DNA from: G963664585 sp963664585
GTDB taxonomy: Bacteria > Bacillota > Clostridia > Oscillospirales > Ruminococcaceae
Assembly (NCBI GenBank): GCA_963664585.2
Contig: CAXXEO010000017.1
Location: 62,001-126,000, forward strand
DNA: 64,000 nt
Direction: 5' to 3'
Part shown: positions 18,206 through 27,386 of the stretch, piece by piece
How the letters are laid out: the number at the start of each line of letters is the position of its first letter
How positions within the stretch are numbered: position 1 is the first letter of the stretch
Position numbers and translations under genes: made by a program
The notes under the pieces: generated by a model
Told to the model about the DNA's origin: nothing
Databases searched by the model: none
The model's input: the letters and a program-made list of their open reading frames with translations, nothing else

Positions 18206-18490
18206 ATGATGCGAAATCAGATGATGTCTTTGGTGTGGTTAATGAACGCGCTTGAGAATGCACTGCATGAACCTAATTGCCTGATGACTGAATTGCTCGA
18301 AAAAGGTGCGATCAAATCTATGGCTCCCACAGATCTGGCTATGGAAGAACAGGCCTACGCTATGCATGAACTCCAGACGCTCATTGACCGTCTGGCATTA
18401 TCCCACGAACTGCTTGAACGGCTTGAAGCCGCTGCCGGACAGGCGCAAAATAAATGGGAGACGGCAACGGCTGCCATTTCTGGGACATAG
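18206..18490 (+). CDS. small helical hypothetical protein
   Basis: A protein of about 94 residues, predicted mostly alpha-helical (WLMNALENALHEPN, AYAMHELQTLIDRLALSHELLERLEAAAG). I chose ATG 18206, which follows AAAGGGGTG; the open frame begins at 18161. No family is recognised. It is the last gene before the tRNA-derived att block and is followed by the hairpin at 18542-18579. The about 290 bases between the creatininase gene and this start contain nothing I can name. Confidence 0.45.
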   Translation: MMRNQMMSLVWLMNALENALHEPNCLMTELLEKGAIKSMAPTDLAMEEQAYAMHELQTLIDRLALSHELLERLEAAAGQAQNKWETATAAISGT

Positions 18491-18541
18491 GGAGCATCTA
18501 ATTATTTGCCTGCACTGGTGAACTGCAGTTCTACAAAAATT

Positions 18542-18579
18542 AGCCCTCACAACAGTGTAACCACTGCAAAGTGAGGGCT
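18542..18579. terminator. hairpin terminator
   Basis: AGCCCTCAC (18542-18550) pairs perfectly with GTGAGGGCT (18571-18579), about 50 bases after the preceding gene. It plausibly terminates the small plus-strand gene; only a weak T tract follows. Confidence 0.55.
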
Positions 18580-18759
18580 TGGGTATTTATACTTTCATTT
18601 ATCATCATATTATAAAGGATAAAAGAATTAGCGTTGAACGAATATGCAGGCCGCATGGCTACAGGAGTTTTAAGCATATAGCCAGACAATGAACAAATGA
18701 CGGACAAAGCTGCAATATAAACAGCCATCTGACGAATAGCATTGTCAAGCGTTTTTCGT

Positions 18760-18944
<185 letters not shown>

Positions 18945-19013
18945 TAAATCGCTTTCTCTAGAATTCTGTCAATTCAAGCTACCTCCGTGTTAAGCACAAC
19001 TAGGAAAGCGTAT

Positions 19014-19034
19014 GGTTCGCATCCGTAAGGTCAA
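19014..19034. repeat. 21-bp duplicate of the tRNA-Ala anticodon region
   Basis: GGTTCGCATCCGTAAGGTCA plus A is repeated exactly at 19140-19160 inside the tRNA-Ala, 126 bp downstream in the same direction. A short identity segment of a tRNA next to the tRNA is what an old attachment site leaves. Confidence 0.6.
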
Positions 19035-19110
19035 ACGGTGTATGTAAAACCACATCGGACTGAGTCCGTCCAACAGCAATCTGTCTTAACAATTAGCACA
19101 ATCAATATTC

Positions 19111-19186
19111 GGGGGTGTCGCTCAGCTGGGAGAGCGTTCGGTTCGCATCCGTAAGGTCAAGAATTCGATCCTCTTCGTCTCCACCA
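19111..19186 (+). tRNA. tRNA-Ala (anticodon CGC)
   Basis: A 76-base cloverleaf: acceptor GGGGGTG with CGTCTCC, including the G3:U70 pair that identifies alanine tRNAs; D stem GCTC/GAGC; anticodon loop TTCGCAT with CGC at 19144-19146; variable loop AGGTC; T loop TTCGATC; encoded CCA. There is one mismatch in the anticodon stem (TTCGG/CCGTA) and one in the T stem (AAGAA/CTCTT), so it may be a low-scoring or degenerate gene. A strong hairpin follows at once. Confidence 0.7.
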
Positions 19187-19245
19187 CAATTTGTCCCGAA
19201 AGCCCACGAAAACGAACTGTTTTCGCGGGCTTTCGGACAAATTGT
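19186..19245. terminator. long bidirectional hairpin terminator
   Basis: An inverted repeat with about 27-bp arms: ACAATTTGTCC, CGAAAGCCC and CGAAAAC around loop GAACT, with one bulge. It lies between the end of the tRNA-Ala and the convergent CapA-like gene and probably ends both transcripts. Confidence 0.75.
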
Positions 19246-19260
19246 GGACAATATTACAGG

Positions 19261-20556
19261 TTAATAGTCGCCACACACCGTTTTTGATATTGAGCTTGGT
19301 GCCAAACGGTGCAGACAGCTCAGTCAGATAATCGAGCACCTCGTTGTCATGTAAAGGTCTGGGCAACCCCTTACGGCTGGGCGGCAGTTCCATGCCCAGT
19401 GTGATCGGATAAAGCTGGATCTGTGTGATCTTTCCGTCTACCGCCGTGAACCCCGCCATAACCGAACGCCAGATGTTTTGGTTGAACGCCATAGCCGCGT
19501 GTGCCGTTCTTGCTGCGGTTATTCATGTATTCGCCAACCATGGTGGTATTGGGCATCGAGTGGTTTTCGTAGGCATCTGCCGGCTGCAATGCCACTGTTT
19601 CGGTTTGGAAAATAAAGTTGCCCAGACTATAGAAGATGGCCTTGCCTTTGTAGATTTCAATACCTCGCAGCTCGTGCGGGCCGTGGCCAAGAATTGCGTC
19701 TGCGCCGGCATCTATGCAAGCATGGCTGAATGTCTTTAGGAATTCGGCTGGCTCGGTGGTGTCTTCGCCGGCATTTTCATGCGCGTGGATGCTGACAAGC
19801 ACATAATCCGCCTGACGCCGTGCCTCTTCAATCGAGGTGATGATGCGGTCCATATCCTTTTTGAGCGGCGCAGTATGCATTTCATTGACGGTATCACACT
19901 GAAAGCTTAATCCGTCGAAAAGAAGATTTCCTTCCGGCAGGGGAGGAACATAGCCATTTTTAATTCCCTTCATCAGGCTAGCGTTCATGTTGGTCGCATC
20001 GGCAATCTTTTGTAGTGTATCGAAGTAATCCTTCTCCACATGATAGGTTGTCTTAATGCGCAGTGGGTTGAGTCCCGGACGACCCTGCATATCCAGCCGC
20101 TGATTTCCAGCGGCACCTGACTCGTGGAATGAAGAACAGGCAGCAATAAGCGCGACTCTGGCGTTTTTAGTCTCAAGGTAAGGTCGCGGCCGACGCCGCG
20201 GCAAGGTTGTGCCCTGTACCTGCGAACAGCATATCGCGCTTCTTTAGATTTTCAATTGTCGCAAGCACCCCCCCGTGGCTGTAGTCACAGGAATGATTGT
20301 TTGCCGTGTTGTAAAGGTTGAAGCCATAACTTTTCAGATCGTCTAGAATCTCGGGCTCAGTCATTGCCCAAGTGCCACCAGAAAACGCGGCTGGATAGCC
20401 TTCATGATTATGAATGGTAATCTCGAGATTATTGAAGCGGGCGTCATACGTCCCGATGATTTTACGAAGTTCTTTCAATCCTTCGTAGTCTTCTTCAGGA
20501 AGTCGTCGCGTCATGAATGAATCTCCGGTCGCGATAAAGGTCGTTTTGCCGCTCAT
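19261..20556 (-). pseudogene. CapA/PgsA-family metallophosphatase-like protein, frameshifted
   Basis: The frame opens at ATG 20556 (TAGGAGG upstream) with FIATGDSFMTRRLP. It continues with the CapA motifs LEITIHNHEG, YNTANNHSCDYSHGG, and, in the next frame, VLVSIHAHEN, AILGHGPHELRGIEIY and IFYSLGNFIF. One extra base near 20190 and one near 19490 break it; a third shift near 19268 would give a stop at 19261. Otherwise the frame would run through the terminator and antisense to the tRNA to 19157. Corrected length is about 430 residues. CapA-like proteins occur in capsule synthesis, but isolated ones next to transporters are of unknown role. All main motifs survive, so sequencing error is possible. 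Confidence 0.7.
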
Positions 20557-20656
20557 GAGCTTTCCTCCTATATGTGGTGGTTCGTTGATGATAAGTACTA
20601 TATTGGATGTTTTTAACTATGAGTGGAAAATGAATTTTTGTATTGTGCAGCAAAGC

Positions 20657-22213
20657 TTAGATTTTTAGCATACCTGCAGGTAAATGGATCGGGGCTCCTG
20701 GTCCTACGGGAAGACCCAATAACATCCAAACAATCATAAGAAGAGATAACCCGACCTGAGAGGCGACAAAGAACGCAAACAAACCAGAAAGGAAACTTCC
20801 GATCGTGGCATTAGGATCATACTTTTCCTTGCACTGGTCGAGCAGCATCCACAGGAATGCATTGGTGGGGGAAATGACATTCGCGGCGCAGTCACCGATT
20901 CTGTAAACAAGCTGAGTGAAAGCGGGATGAAAGCCCAACATGGCAAACATGGGGACGAAGACCGGTGCACAGAGGGCCCACTTTGCGGAGGCGGAACCGA
21001 TGAGGAAATCAAGTACAGCAACAAAGATAATGAAAAGAAGCATGAGTGGTATACCAGACAGTCCCATGGCTTTCAGCGCAAGGGCGCCGTTGATAGAAAG
21101 CATGGTGCCCATTTTGGTCCAGTCGAAAAGACAGATAAACTGAGCAGATGCAAACGCCATGACAATATAAGAGCCCAGGGATGCCATTTTTTTCGTCAGC
21201 ATCTTGCTGACGTCGGCTTCGCTCTTAATGGCGCCAGAAGCGATGCCATAACCCAGGCCGCAGGAAAAGAACAGCACAAGTATGATGGGAATGATACCGG
21301 AAAGGAAGGGCGAATTAATCAGCCCGGTTTTCTTGTCAAGCAGCACGCCGGGTATATACATACCAGTGGCAATCAAAGCGACATTTAACAAACCGATCCA
21401 CCCGGCTACGCCCAAGCCCTTCTTTTCAGTCGTGGTAAGTGCAAACTGATCACCGCTAATCGAAGCCAGCGCCTTGCCGGTGTATTTGCCAAAGCGTGGC
21501 TCAACGATTTTGTCAGAAACAAAGCCCATGACGAGTACCATCAGTAAGCAAGACGCCAGTTTAAAATACTCATTGCTGAGTGCGTCCGTTAAACCCATGT
21601 TGGGTAGGATCGATTTCATCGCCGAATTGGTCACGCCGCAAAGCAGCGCATCGACACCAGCGATCACCGGGTTGGAAAGGGTTCCTACAGCTGTAGCAGC
21701 ATAACCGGTCAGACAACCGACAACGGGGTGCCGGCCAACGCCCAGATAAACAATGGCGGCGAGAGGAGGGATCACCAGGCTTGATGAATCCGAGGCAATA
21801 CGGGCTGTAAAGCCGATCATCAATACCATATAAGGAACCATAGGTGCCGGCAGATTCGCCATAGCCTTGCGGATCAGCGCGTTCATCAGGCCGACTTCCT
21901 CACAGAGGCCAATACCCAGCGTCATCACTAGAACCATGCCCAAGGGAGCATAGCTTGTGAAATTGGAGACCAAGTTCGAAAGGAGCCACTTAAGACCTAG
22001 GTCGGTGAACAGACTCTGGGATTTTATCACTGCGCCGGTTGCCGGATGAATCGCGGTGGCACCTGAAGCCGTAACGATCACTGATGCCACAGCGGTTACG
22101 GCAAACAGGAATGCAAAGATAGTGAATGGTGAGGGCAGCAGATTGCCAAGCCATTCAAGCCCATCGAGGAACTTCTCAAAGCCGTTTTTCTTCGCGGTTA
22201 CTACTGTACTCAT
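20657..22213 (-). CDS. second AbgT-family transporter
   Basis: A 518-residue polytopic protein, paralogous to 13480-15021. It shares WLGNLLPSPFTIFAF, the SYAPLGMVLVM helix, ASDSSSLVIPPLAA and YRIGDCAANVISPTNAF. ATG 22213 follows AGGGGG. It lies immediately downstream of a regulator gene transcribed in the same direction and upstream of the CapA-like gene, so the three may form a unit. Two AbgT paralogues in one island suggest two related substrates, or substrate import plus product export. Confidence 0.88.
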   Translation of the reverse strand: MSTVVTAKKNGFEKFLDGLEWLGNLLPSPFTIFAFLFAVTAVASVIVTASGATAIHPATGAVIKSQSLFTDLGLKWLLSNLVSNFTSYAPLGMVLVMTLGIGLCEEVGLMNALIRKAMANLPAPMVPYMVLMIGFTARIASDSSSLVIPPLAAIVYLGVGRHPVVGCLTGYAATAVGTLSNPVIAGVDALLCGVTNSAMKSILPNMGLTDALSNEYFKLASCLLMVLVMGFVSDKIVEPRFGKYTGKALASISGDQFALTTTEKKGLGVAGWIGLLNVALIATGMYIPGVLLDKKTGLINSPFLSGIIPIILVLFFSCGLGYGIASGAIKSEADVSKMLTKKMASLGSYIVMAFASAQFICLFDWTKMGTMLSINGALALKAMGLSGIPLMLLFIIFVAVLDFLIGSASAKWALCAPVFVPMFAMLGFHPAFTQLVYRIGDCAANVISPTNAFLWMLLDQCKEKYDPNATIGSFLSGLFAFFVASQVGLSLLMIVWMLLGLPVGPGAPIHLPAGMLKI

Positions 22214-22434
22214 GAAAATTAACCCCCTATTAAATTATATAGTACATGGTACAAGAGCTTTATCAGCTTTTGCATCACGCAGCATACTTTACTCGAGCAG
22301 AATATCCAGATGGATTATCATTTGACAATCCATAAACAGAAGTAATAATCAGGGGCTGTCCGATAGTTTACCGGTTTTCATCCTCTTGAGGGCTAGTGTT
22401 TAACTTGATTCTATATATTCTTTATATTAATTTT

Positions 22435-23793
22435 TCAAAATGAATTTGCCATGTTGACGTTAAGTCCCGCATGGTTTGATTGCGCAAATAGTAGCCGCAT
22501 GATACGACTGGGTCTTCCTGTTTCGGCAATTACTTTTTTTCCAACCAACATGGCATAACCGGCCTGTTCCAGACGGTTAAGGATACGATCCATACTGCGC
22601 GTTGTAATGCCGCATTGTTCAGCAAGCTCCTTTGTGGTAAAACAATCCTGACAATGATGCTGTACGATTGTATTGAGCTGACTGATGCGGTTGATGCTGA
22701 GTTGTGAATCAGAAGCAATTTGATAGAGTCTCTTATCAATTGTCGATTTAACTGGCCGTCTTTGCTCGGTCTGGGCAAGCGGGCCATAGCAATTTCCATC
22801 TTCCGTCAACAAGTAGGCGCTGCATCCCGTTATTTTTTCTGCTTTTTCCATGGCAACGATGGCATTGTATTTGGCTGCGGCAGCTGTTGTGCCATATCCG
22901 ATTCCAACCGACACCGAATGAAGGGCTGATTGCCCAACTTCACCTAGCAACGCGATGTCCGTGAAGCCACTGGTCTCATCCTCCAAAATATGTCTGGTGG
23001 AGAATAACAGATAGGTATTATAGCTGATCTCTAAAACAGCAGCCTGAATTTTGCTCGCGAAACGGTAAACATAGTCAGAGATGACCTGCTTGTCTGCATG
23101 AAACTGATATTCATCCTGTCCAATGACCGAATATTTGCTGGGTGTATCAATTTTAATCATCAACACCGCGATCTGACTGCGCTGGTTATGCTGTGCGATA
23201 TAACTTAGCCGCACATTTTGCAATGTTTCTCGCGCACAGTGATAGGTAGGTAATGCAAAAAAGCAGGGGATTCCCCGATCGATTAAGTATTGATAAACAT
23301 AATGAAACAGTGTGATACAGCAGCTAACCGTGCCACTTTGATAACTATGAAGGTGAAACCGCGCGATTTTATCGACATGTGACGGATCAGTTAAATCTTC
23401 CCCGTCCGGGTAAAACAAAATGTATGGTTTTTTGATCCCGATTTCCTCATAAATATCCGTAAGGATATCCTTTTGATAACCGTCGCAGCTAATACGTGTA
23501 AGATCGTATCCACCGATCGAAGCTAGAAGCAAGGCACGCGTCAAACGGTCGCCATGCATGGTAAGAATACGCCAGATGATCGTCTGCTTGACCGAGGTTG
23601 CCGAACAGTCAAACGCTCCGTTCCCGGAAAAAATCAACGCATCAAACTCGTTTTGATGCTCGCGCACCATTTGAGCCGCTTCAGAAAAGTTTTTGTATGT
23701 CAATGGAACAAGCTGTATGTCGTCAAACTCACGCTGAGCCACTCTTTGCATAATATCAACGAAATAACGCGATGATACAAATCCCACTCGCAT
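22435..23793 (-). CDS. transcriptional regulator with GGDEF-like and winged-helix domains
   Basis: A protein of about 452 residues. The N-terminal 200 residues form an alpha/beta sensor-like domain that I do not recognise (RVGFVSSRYFVDIM). A middle domain resembles a degenerate GGDEF fold (VSVGIGYGTTAAAAKYNA, AMEKAEK) without the GGDEF signature itself. The C-terminus is a winged helix (CFTTKELAEQCGITTRSMDR). I chose ATG 23793 with AAAGGATG at 6 bases. It probably controls the adjacent AbgT gene, 220 bases downstream. DNA targets are not visible. Confidence 0.7.
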   Translation of the reverse strand: MRVGFVSSRYFVDIMQRVAQREFDDIQLVPLTYKNFSEAAQMVREHQNEFDALIFSGNGAFDCSATSVKQTIIWRILTMHGDRLTRALLLASIGGYDLTRISCDGYQKDILTDIYEEIGIKKPYILFYPDGEDLTDPSHVDKIARFHLHSYQSGTVSCCITLFHYVYQYLIDRGIPCFFALPTYHCARETLQNVRLSYIAQHNQRSQIAVLMIKIDTPSKYSVIGQDEYQFHADKQVISDYVYRFASKIQAAVLEISYNTYLLFSTRHILEDETSGFTDIALLGEVGQSALHSVSVGIGYGTTAAAAKYNAIVAMEKAEKITGCSAYLLTEDGNCYGPLAQTEQRRPVKSTIDKRLYQIASDSQLSINRISQLNTIVQHHCQDCFTTKELAEQCGITTRSMDRILNRLEQAGYAMLVGKKVIAETGRPSRIMRLLFAQSNHAGLNVNMANSF

Positions 23794-24096
23794 ATCGGTA
23801 CATCCTTTCGCCGGTTGCATATTTATTTTCTTTCATACACAGTGTAGCATGAGGCGAAAAGAAATGAAGAACTTTATCAAATAAGATTACCTTTTATGTC
23901 AAATATTATTATAAAATCAGTCTATTTAATGAATAATATAAGAGTATCAGAAAGTCTTCATTCTTAATAGCGTCTTTAAGTTGTCTGTTACTCTGGCTGG
24001 TGGTAAGTAAATAGCTATCAGTATTCCGCCGGTAATGCTGATAATAACCTTAAAACAACTAAATTTTAACAGCTATAGGGTAAATTTAGATATAAA
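23794..24096. other. intergenic stretch without recognised features
   Basis: An AT-rich stretch between the regulator start and the last RHS fragment. I see no gene, clear promoter or long repeat. It marks the boundary between the catabolic genes and the RHS locus. Confidence 0.5.
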
Positions 24097-24296
24097 GGGC
24101 CGGAGCCAGTGTAGAAGTCTCTTTGATGAGCTGGTTGCCGTTAGCGTCGTAGGTGTAAGAGGTTGTCGCTGTCACGCCGCCGGTGACCTTTTCATCGGAC
24201 AGCAAACGATTATTCAGGTCGTAACTGTAGCTGACTGTGTAGCTTTCAGTTCCTGACACGGTCAGAGTCGAGCGGTTGCCGAAAAGATCATAGGTG
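24097..24296 (-). pseudogene. orphan RHS core fragment
   Basis: About 200 bases on the minus strand repeat part of the RHS core (YDLFGNRSTLTVSG, YDLNNRLLSDEKVTGG), nearly identical to the matching parts of 28640-28840 and 26110-26310. It has no start and no toxin tip. It is the third and most degraded copy in the RHS locus. A hairpin follows at 24308-24338. Confidence 0.75.
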
Positions 24297-24307
24297 CGTA
24301 AATACGT

Positions 24308-24338
24308 TGAAAGCCTCCGACATGGCCAGAGGCTTTCA
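24308..24338. terminator. hairpin
   Basis: TGAAAGCCTC (24308-24317) pairs with GAGGCTTTCA (24329-24338). It lies between the candidate immunity gene and the last RHS fragment and probably terminates the minus-strand transcript. Confidence 0.6.
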
Positions 24339-24374
24339 TGGTCCCAGCTTGCATTATGCTTTCAACTGAGTGGT

Positions 24375-24887
24375 TCAAACTTGCTGCGGATTGAACAAAT
24401 GCTCCAGCAGCAAGATGACTGCTGATTCTTGTTTCTTATTAATACCGAGAGAGAATATTCCAAAAACAAAAAAGAAAAAAGAAAATACTATAAACAAGCG
24501 AATCGACATTTGCTCAAAGTTCATATGGCGATAGAAGCCCGTATCGAAAAAAATACCTTTTAATGCAAATAATAAAGAAGCCAGCAAAACTATTTTATGG
24601 TTCCTACGAAAATGAAATTTTCCCACAATTTCTGTTCCATGATCCCTGCTTATAAATTTACCTACAAATACTCGTGGAGTGCAACCCCAATCGTCAGGTT
24701 TAGTATGTTCTAACCAAAATTTATCCTTATGTATATTTCCGACAATTTCATCATTCAGGGCCGGTGAAGGTGTATATAGTGCTGGGCTTATTTTACAGAC
24801 GCGGATATTTTGTAGTAATAATCTTTTGCACGTTTCAATATCTTTATCGGTGTATAATTCCATCCTTCTCACCACGCTTTCTCGCAT
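24375..24887 (-). CDS. candidate immunity protein of the orphan RHS cassette (membrane protein)
   Basis: A 170-residue protein: an N-terminal soluble part of about 90 residues and two hydrophobic helices (KIVLLASLLFALKGIFF and LFIVFSFFFFVFGIFSLGI). No family is recognised. The role as immunity protein is inferred from position: it directly follows the orphan RHS toxin tip on the same strand, as immunity genes follow RHS tips. The exact start is uncertain; ATG 24887 or ATG 24863 are both possible and neither has a clear ribosome binding site. Confidence 0.55.
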   Translation of the reverse strand: MRESVVRRMELYTDKDIETCKRLLLQNIRVCKISPALYTPSPALNDEIVGNIHKDKFWLEHTKPDDWGCTPRVFVGKFISRDHGTEIVGKFHFRRNHKIVLLASLLFALKGIFFDTGFYRHMNFEQMSIRLFIVFSFFFFVFGIFSLGINKKQESAVILLLEHLFNPQQV

Positions 24888-24943
24888 TTAAGAATCAAAT
24901 CTTAAATAACTGTAGTAACCAGGTAAATCTAGAACTTTGAATG

Positions 24944-26446
24944 TCATTCATTCTCATGTTGTGATGCCATCCATGAAAGAACCGGGTCGTAGCCTTGAGG
25001 GTCCAGACTCATAATCTCATCATAAGAAAACGTCATTGGCACTCCAAGGTCATTATATGAATCAATTATCTCCCGTGCAGTTTTGTTATCACTCGCAAGT
25101 TCAACAACATGCGAATATGTAATTATTCCATGAAAATCGATCACATTTTTAATACCTAATGAACATTCAATACCCTGATATGCTTGTTCTTCGCCGAAAA
25201 TCGAAGCTTGGTACCCTACATTTACTCCACCAGCACCTGCGCTTATTTCCAGTCCCCACTTGTTCAATTCTGATATGTTATCCATATCTTCATAAACAAA
25301 CGTTGAAATACTTCCGTACCCTAATCCGATGGATACTCCTGCACCCACTCCAACTTCAACCAATATTCCTACATGACCTTCATCATCCCAAACAAGATAT
25401 ACTTCACCTGAAGCATAAAGTCCTGTTCCTGTGCTAACGCTTGCTCCAACCCCTGTAACTCTATTTCCATCTGGATCAATATACATTACTGGATTATTAT
25501 AACAATACGTGTACAAATTCAAGCTCAACGGATCTGTGATTGACTGGCCGTTAGACAGCTTATTGGCTACGCCGAAGACAGTATCCCGCTGCGTGAATCT
25601 TCCTACTACCGGATCATAATACCTCGCTCTGAGATAAATCGTCCCGGTCTCGCTGTCCTTATACTCTCCACAGTACCTGAACGGATTGGTATCGGTTCCT
25701 GTCTGGCCCGTGATCGTCTTCTCGTTGCCAAAAGCGTCGTAATCGTAGATGCGAGAAACAGTTCCAGTCGTATCAGTTAGCTGTACCACATCACCATGGG
25801 CGTTGTAGAGGTAATAGCTTAAGCCTCCGGACTTTTTGGCGGCAATCAGATTCACACCGCGGATATAATTGGCGATAATCGTTCCATCTGTGCCGGATTC
25901 CGCAATGATGTTCTGCCCGTCCCAGATATGCGTTGTAGTTACATTGTCCACCATCTTACTGAGGCGCAGGCCGTCCGGACGGTAGCTGTAGGTCATTGTA
26001 TGTCCGTTGTCATAGGCCGATACCATCTGGTTAAACCCATTATATCCATATGCTGACACTGGGTCAATGTCCCCGCTTAAGCTGATACCTGAATTTGTTG
26101 CTGTACCCGCTGGAGCAAAGGTGGAGGTCTCTTTGATAATCTGGTTGCCGTTAGCGTCGTAGGTATAAGAGGTAGTCACTGTCACGTCGCCGGTGACCTT
26201 TTCATCGGACAGCAAACGATTATTCAGATCGTAACTGTAGCTGACCGTATAGCTTTCAGTTCCTGTCACGGTCAGAGTCGATCGGTTTCCAAAGAGATCA
26301 TAGGTATAGGCCATGGTGTTACCGCCGGTCTCTGCCTCGGAGCTGACCCTTCCCAGCCCATCATAGCTGTAGGAGGTGACTTTTCCGTTATGATCGGTCT
26401 TGGTTTTCTGGTTCCCATCCAGATAGTATGTGTAGGCATAGGTATA
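24944..26446 (-). pseudogene. orphan RHS cassette: truncated core with alternative toxin tip
   Basis: The minus-strand frame enters RHS similarity at about 26446 (AYTYYLDGNQKTKTDHNGK) without a start codon of its own. It carries about 330 residues of YD-repeat core almost identical to the main RHS gene, then the core-closing ETGTIYLRARYYDP and YNNPVMYIDPDGN. After DPDGN comes a tip of about 174 residues unlike the main one: Gly/Val-rich beta segments and FSYDEIMSLDPQGYD. I do not recognise the toxin activity. This is the arrangement of silent RHS tips that can replace the expressed tip by recombination in the shared core. Confidence 0.8.
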
Positions 26447-26492
26447 ACCGTTTCTTTTCTTACACGCATAGCGTGTGGTTGTTTTGATAAAA

Positions 26493-26527
26493 ACAGCTGC
26501 AGGACTTGTATAAAGTCCTGCAGCTGT
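26493..26527. terminator. perfect hairpin terminator
   Basis: ACAGCTGCAGGACTT (26493-26507), loop GTATA, AAGTCCTGCAGCTGT (26513-26527): 15-bp perfect arms. It follows the immunity gene stop at 26545 on the minus strand and separates the active toxin-immunity pair from the silent cassette. Confidence 0.8.
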
Positions 26528-26544
26528 TAAAATATATGCAATTA

Positions 26545-27324
26545 TCATCCGTTAAACCATGTTTCATTCATTCGCTTTTCAATTTGTTCAACGCTGGATA
26601 TTTCATTCCAGTCTTCAAAGCTAATATCTCGTTCAGCCCAAGTCTTAGAATCGGTATATTTTTCATTTTTCTTTTTATTCCCAGTTTGATACCAAAAAAG
26701 AATTCTATTCGGTTTATAACCACTTGCTTGAACGATTTGGATCATTTCAAATATCTTTTGAGCTTCTTCCGCTTTGGAACTATCATCAAGTAATTGATTA
26801 GGGGTAACATAAAAATCATAGTCAAGAAATGGCTCCATATCTTCCGGTTTCATCTGTTCATTTAGTTCTAAAGGAATTTTAACAGCATAAAGACCTAGGT
26901 TAACTACGGGCACTACTATTCCTGTATTTGTACCCCATATTTGTTGAACATGTGTCTGAAAAGATTTCCTTGTGTCTAAGCTAAAGTACTTTAAATAATA
27001 GTTATCAGGGGCAAAATGACTTCCATCTGGATTAGTCCACTCTCTTGGAGATGTGAGGTCTTGTGAAATCAATACTTCAAAAACCAATTCCGGCATATTG
27101 ACCGGTGAAAACGAAACATGATAAATTGCTGGGTCAATCCAAGAAAATTTTACATTTAAATATTGCATCTCTTGAGTATATTTTTGAGATAAGTAATCTT
27201 GAGAAAGCCGGATTGCTTTTTTCTCTTTAGTTGATAAATTATACTTGATAGTTACAGTTCCCAAAATAGCAATAATCGCGACTGCCCCTATAATACCAAA
27301 CATAACTTTTTTTCTCCTAATCAT
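26545..27324 (-). CDS. candidate immunity protein of the main RHS toxin (membrane-anchored)
   Basis: A 259-residue protein with an N-terminal Lys/Arg-flanked helix (VMFGIIGAVAIIAILGTVT), then a soluble domain likely outside the membrane, with YLSQKYTQEMQYLN and TWAERDISFEDWNE. No family is recognised. It starts 60 bases after the RHS stop on the same strand and ends at a strong terminator, so a toxin-immunity pair is likely. Membrane anchoring fits neutralisation of a toxin at the cell surface. ATG 27324 has AGGAG upstream. Confidence 0.6.
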   Translation of the reverse strand: MIRRKKVMFGIIGAVAIIAILGTVTIKYNLSTKEKKAIRLSQDYLSQKYTQEMQYLNVKFSWIDPAIYHVSFSPVNMPELVFEVLISQDLTSPREWTNPDGSHFAPDNYYLKYFSLDTRKSFQTHVQQIWGTNTGIVVPVVNLGLYAVKIPLELNEQMKPEDMEPFLDYDFYVTPNQLLDDSSKAEEAQKIFEMIQIVQASGYKPNRILFWYQTGNKKKNEKYTDSKTWAERDISFEDWNEISSVEQIEKRMNETWFNG

Positions 27325-27386
27325 ATAGCATCATCTCCTAACAATATGGTGAGGAGTGAGAACACTCCTCACCATATTTCCTCTTA

